Assembly (NCBI GenBank): GCA_002279765.1
Contig: NCCR01000071.1
Location: forward strand, 1-64,000
From: Verrucomicrobia bacterium 12-59-8
GTDB taxonomy: Bacteria > Verrucomicrobiota > Verrucomicrobiae > Verrucomicrobiales > Verrucomicrobiaceae
Length of the DNA stretch: 64,000 bases
Direction: 5' to 3'
Below the pieces are notes generated by a model. The model had not been told where the DNA came from, ran no database searches, and saw nothing but the letters and a program-made list of their open reading frames with translations. A program made the position numbers and the translations under genes. Of this stretch, positions 61,176-64,000 are shown one piece after another (the first letter of the stretch is position 1; each line of letters begins with the position of its first letter).

Positions 61176-62245
61176 TGCCCCGCTCTCTCCACGACCTGAC
61201 CTTTGACCAGCTGCGCGAGCAGATCGTGGCCGCAGGTCTGCGTCCGGCGCATGCGGGCACGCTCTGGAACACCCTGCATTTCAAAGCGATGGCGGATCCC
61301 CTCTCCCGAGAGGATCTCCTCCCACCTCTGCGCAAGTGGCTCACTCAGGTGCTCAGCGACGGCTCCTGGATGCTTGATGTGCCACCGGTCTCTGTGGACA
61401 CCCCCAGCAGCGATGGTTTGACGCACAAATTCCTCCTCCGCATGGCAGATGCGCAGGAGATCGAGACCGTCATCATGGGCTACACCGGCCGCCATACCGC
61501 TTGCGTCAGCACCCAGGCGGGTTGCGCCATGGGCTGCGTCTTCTGCGCCACCGGCCAGATGGGCTTCGTGCGACATCTGCGCCCCGGCGAAATCGTGGCC
61601 CAGGTGCTGCATGCCCAGCGCAGCGTGCGCGCCAAAGGCGGCAAAGGCCTGCGCAATCTCGTCTTCATGGGCATGGGCGAGCCCCTGCACAACTACGACG
61701 CCGTGATGACCGCACTGGACATCATCTGCGACACCCGAGGCCTGAACATCGGCCCCAGCAAGATCAGCGTCTCCACCGTCGGCGTGGTGCCCGGCATCCT
61801 GCGCATGGCGGCAGAAAACCGCCCCTACAATCTCGCCGTCAGCCTCCACGCCGCCACCGAGGAGGAGCGCGCCAAACTCATCCCCGCCAACCAGCGCTGG
61901 CCGCTCACCGATCTCATCGCCGCCTGCCGCAGCTACAACGCTCAAACCGGCCGCCGCATCTTCTTCGCCTGGACCTTGATCGAAGGCGTCAATGACACGC
62001 CCGAGCATGCCAGGCGCATCGCCGAGCTGCTCCACGGCTTGGACGCCCACATCAATCTCATCCCGCTCAATCGCACCGACGGCTACACCGGCACCGAAAG
62101 CAGCGACAGCTCTGCGGACACCTTCCACCGCATCCTCCAGGAAGCCGGATTCCCCTGCACCATCCGTCAGCGCAGGGGCATTGATGTAGCAGCAGGCTGC
62201 GGCCAACTCAAGGCGGCGAAGAGCGCCCGACGTAAGGCAGCTTGA
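61175..62245 (+). CDS. rlmN: Dual-specificity rRNA/tRNA adenine-C2 methyltransferase (RlmN type)
   Basis: 356 aa from the ATG at 61175. The radical-SAM triad is C117, C121 and C124 in GCAMGCVFC, with ISVSTVGVVPG and the methyl-carrying cysteine near residue 341 in GIDVAAGCGQL. C110 in ACVSTQAGC is also present. It methylates C2 of A2503 in 23S rRNA and A37 of some tRNAs. RlmN and Cfr have the same core; with no linked resistance genes, RlmN is favoured. Confidence 0.93.
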   Translation: MPRSLHDLTFDQLREQIVAAGLRPAHAGTLWNTLHFKAMADPLSREDLLPPLRKWLTQVLSDGSWMLDVPPVSVDTPSSDGLTHKFLLRMADAQEIETVIMGYTGRHTACVSTQAGCAMGCVFCATGQMGFVRHLRPGEIVAQVLHAQRSVRAKGGKGLRNLVFMGMGEPLHNYDAVMTALDIICDTRGLNIGPSKISVSTVGVVPGILRMAAENRPYNLAVSLHAATEEERAKLIPANQRWPLTDLIAACRSYNAQTGRRIFFAWTLIEGVNDTPEHARRIAELLHGLDAHINLIPLNRTDGYTGTESSDSSADTFHRILQEAGFPCTIRQRRGIDVAAGCGQLKAAKSARRKAA

Positions 62246-62427
62246 GAAAGTACTACCGAGCTCTAGCTCGTTCTGGATGCCCCCCCTCGATCTCATCCTT
62301 CCCAGTACGACCGAGAACCAATCAGCTTGGTGTGGATGAACTTCCCGTGAACCCGGCGTGAATTCATCTTCATAAACCATCCCCCACTTGCCGTTTCCCG
62401 CCTGGTCAGCATATCGTTGCGCCTGCC

Positions 62428-63078
62428 ATGTCCACCCGCGTCTTTCTGCTGAATCTCTTCGCCTGCCTGTGGTGCTGCATCATGCTGAATCTGCGCATTC
62501 ATCTTGCCGGACATCATTACTACGCCTTCATGCTGTGGAATCTCTTCCTGGCCGCCATCCCGCTCGTTCTCAGCCTCGGCCTGCGCCAGATCAACCGTCT
62601 CACCCTCGCGCTGCCGCTGCTGGCCGTCTGGCTGCTGTTCTTTCCCAATGCTCCCTACGTCCTCACCGACCTGATGCATCTCAACGAACACAACGGCAAC
62701 GTCCCCAAGTGGCTCGATCTCCTCATGCTGCTCTCCTTTGCTCTGGTGGCGCTCTGGCTCGGTTTTCAGTCTCTCCACATCGTCCAGCACTGGTTTGCAC
62801 GGAAATTTTCCCACGCCACCGCCTGGTGCGTCACTGTGGGCTCGCTCGGCCTGAGCGGCTTCGGTGTTTACCTCGGACGTTTTGACCGCTGGAACAGCTG
62901 GGACCTTCTGCACAGGCCCACATCACTGCTCAGCCGCATCGCCTCCTACGTTCTCCATCCCATGGCCCACACCCGCACCTGGGGCTTCACCCTTGGCTTC
63001 GGCACCTTGCTCATCTTCGCCTATCTTTTTTGGTTTTCAGCAGCGGCACCAACGCCGGACAGTCGTAAGCTCGACTAG
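62428..63078 (+). CDS. DUF1361 membrane protein
   Basis: 216 aa with six or so membrane helices. The DUF1361 marks are YAFMLWNLFLAAIPLVLSL and LLFFPNAPYVLTDLMHL, then GFGVYLGRFDRWNSWDLL. The function is unknown. The 182-bp gap upstream of it holds only a CGAGCTCTAGCTCG palindrome that I cannot assign. It is followed 2 nt later by the DCC-type gene. Confidence 0.85.
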   Translation: MSTRVFLLNLFACLWCCIMLNLRIHLAGHHYYAFMLWNLFLAAIPLVLSLGLRQINRLTLALPLLAVWLLFFPNAPYVLTDLMHLNEHNGNVPKWLDLLMLLSFALVALWLGFQSLHIVQHWFARKFSHATAWCVTVGSLGLSGFGVYLGRFDRWNSWDLLHRPTSLLSRIASYVLHPMAHTRTWGFTLGFGTLLIFAYLFWFSAAAPTPDSRKLD

Positions 63079-63080
63079 CC

Positions 63081-63455
63081 ATGCCACACTACGAACCCAG
63101 CCGCGACCACCTCCTTCTCTTTGATGGCATCTGCCATCTCTGCGATGCCAGTGTGCGCTTCATCCTGCGGCGCGATCCCGCAGGCCGGATCAAATTCGCC
63201 CCCATTCAAAGCCCCTTGGGCCGCGAACTCTACACGCAGCACGGCCTCGATCCCGCAGCGCCTAATGCGATGCTCTTCATCACCCCGCAGGGCGCATTCC
63301 AGGCCAGCGACGCCGCACTCGAAATCTCCCGTACCCTCGGCGGCTTGTGGCAGCTCGCACTCGTCTTCAAACCCCTGCCACGTGCCTTGCGCGATGCCGC
63401 CTATTACTTCATCGCACGCAACCGCTACGATGCGTATCCCTTTTCAACCCGATAA
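63081..63455 (+). CDS. DCC-type thiol-disulfide oxidoreductase-like protein (DUF393)
   Basis: 124 aa. The active-site pair is C-x-x-C in LLFDGICHLCDASVRF, in place of the usual DGVCNLCN. FAPIQSPLGRELYTQHG and YYFIARNRY fit DUF393. The C-terminus is a little shorter than in relatives, which often end with a further cysteine after the RYR motif; here it ends YDAYPFSTR. It starts 2 nt after DUF1361. A thioredoxin-like redox role is likely but not proven for the family. Confidence 0.85.
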   Translation: MPHYEPSRDHLLLFDGICHLCDASVRFILRRDPAGRIKFAPIQSPLGRELYTQHGLDPAAPNAMLFITPQGAFQASDAALEISRTLGGLWQLALVFKPLPRALRDAAYYFIARNRYDAYPFSTR

Positions 63456-63475
63456 GATCGTTCAGTTACTGAGCC

Positions 63476-64000
63476 ATGAAACATAATAACGCAGGGATTC
63501 CACGGCTGCTTTGCAGACATTTTATCCTCGGGACCCTCGCCGCCATGGCAGCAGTGGCCGCGCCCCCGGAGCATACGGACCAGCTTGCGCCGCTCCGGCA
63601 GCTTCAAATCGACGCAGGGAAAATCGTTCTCCTGGAAAACAAACGTGCCACAGCAGACAAGAATTTACCGCCACACACTGTGGTAAAGCTCGTGCTCAAC
63701 CCTGCCAGGGATTCCAACATCAATGTGGAAATCTGGCTGCCAGAAGCAGCGAAATGGAACAACCGCTTCATCGGCCTGGGCAATGGCGGCGCGGCCGGAC
63801 GCATCAATTCAGGCAGCCTCGCGGGGCCGCTGGCCCGTGGGTATGCCGTGGCCACGACAGACATGGGCACGGCCCCGAACCCTGATTCTGGCCTTGGCAA
63901 ACCGGATGTCTGGAAGGATTTCGGCTATCGAGCCACCCACCTCATGACCGTCTGCGCCAAGAAGGTTATCCGTGTGTATTACGGTCGCTCACCCGAATAT
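63476..64000 (+). CDS. Tannase/feruloyl-esterase family hydrolase (5' part, runs off the right edge)
   Basis: 175 aa to the window end from the ATG at 63476 (MKHNNAGIPRLLCRHFILGT), with a signal-like hydrophobic stretch. WNNRFIGLGNGGAAGRINSG, then GYAVATTDMGTAPNPDSGLG, followed by FGYRATHLMTVCAKKVI and YYGRSPEY, are the typical N-terminal motifs of the secreted tannase/feruloyl esterase family. The catalytic CSxGG segment should come just past the edge. It probably splits esters of plant phenolics; the exact substrate is unknown. Confidence 0.85.
   Translation, partial: MKHNNAGIPRLLCRHFILGTLAAMAAVAAPPEHTDQLAPLRQLQIDAGKIVLLENKRATADKNLPPHTVVKLVLNPARDSNINVEIWLPEAAKWNNRFIGLGNGGAAGRINSGSLAGPLARGYAVATTDMGTAPNPDSGLGKPDVWKDFGYRATHLMTVCAKKVIRVYYGRSPEY

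Noticed and set aside
62260..62276. CGAGCTCTAGCTCG palindrome after rlmN as a terminator
   Set aside because: The stem is 6 bp with a 2-nt gap and no T-run, too weak to call.
60923..62380. 485-codon minus-strand frame opposite rlmN and the MBL gene
   Set aside because: Spans two clear genes on the other strand and shows no recognisable protein features.
1..64000. CRISPR arrays, prophage, insertion sequences
   Set aside because: No regularly spaced direct repeats, cas genes, transposases, integrases or phage structural genes were found.

Overview
The window looks like a chromosome segment from a high-GC member of the Verrucomicrobiota (Verrucomicrobiaceae-like). This is inferred from gene content: a PSD1 cytochrome protein followed by two DUF1501 proteins and a Gfo/Idh/MocA oxidoreductase, an iduronate-sulfatase-type sulfatase, an exosortase-associated TIGR04073 protein, MoxR/DUF58/VWA clusters and an orphan NtrC-type regulator. 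Many genes overlap by 4 nt (ATGA) and clear Shine-Dalgarno sequences are rare.

Layout. 1-5 kb: 5' part of purL, a small gene plus AbiEii-type nucleotidyltransferase pair, a Tm-1-like (UPF0261) protein, a LURP-one-like protein and a small membrane protein. 4.7-15.2 kb (minus strand): a hypothetical membrane protein, a PHP phosphatase with a histone-like tail, ispF, then MoxR, DUF58, Uma2, two BatA/VWA membrane proteins and a DUF167 protein. 15.2-20.3 kb: tRNA-Thr(CGT) with a tandem copy of its own 5' third, a sulfatase, TIGR04073, gatC-gatA, tRNA-Arg(ACG), and a small membrane-protein gene followed by an integron attC-like structure. 20.3-22 kb: a methyltransferase, an Rrf2 regulator with a palindrome over its start, and a hydrolase remnant. 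22-29.2 kb (minus): an overlapping gene string for a 3-amino-deoxysugar (FdtB-like aminotransferase, FdtA-like isomerase), a methyltransferase, a GT2 glycosyltransferase, a histidine kinase, a response regulator and a TPR membrane protein. 29.3-35.9 kb (minus): a second MoxR system (RDD, SpoIIM-like, DUF4129-like, DUF4350 with a frameshift, MoxR, DUF58). 36-38.7 kb: DUF5362, hemW and a squalene/phytoene synthase divergent from it across a 7-bp-period repeat. 38.7-45.2 kb: an RND efflux operon headed by a TetR regulator that seems to lack its recognition helix. 45.3-49.4 kb: a sigma-54 activator, queF-queC, vapBC and an IclR regulator. 49.4-57.5 kb: PSD1/LamG, two tandem DUF1501 proteins and a Gfo/Idh/MocA enzyme. 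57.6-64 kb: MogA/MoaB, a tail-specific protease, an MBL hydrolase, rlmN, DUF1361, a DCC thioredoxin-like protein and the start of a tannase/feruloyl esterase.

All assignments come from reading the sequence and from knowledge of the families; no search or alignment was run. The most unusual items are the attC-like element after a tiny gene (about 20.0-20.3 kb), the TetR regulator with an internal deletion, the partial tRNA duplication, and the shared heptad repeat found both inside a coding gene and between hemW and the squalene synthase gene.
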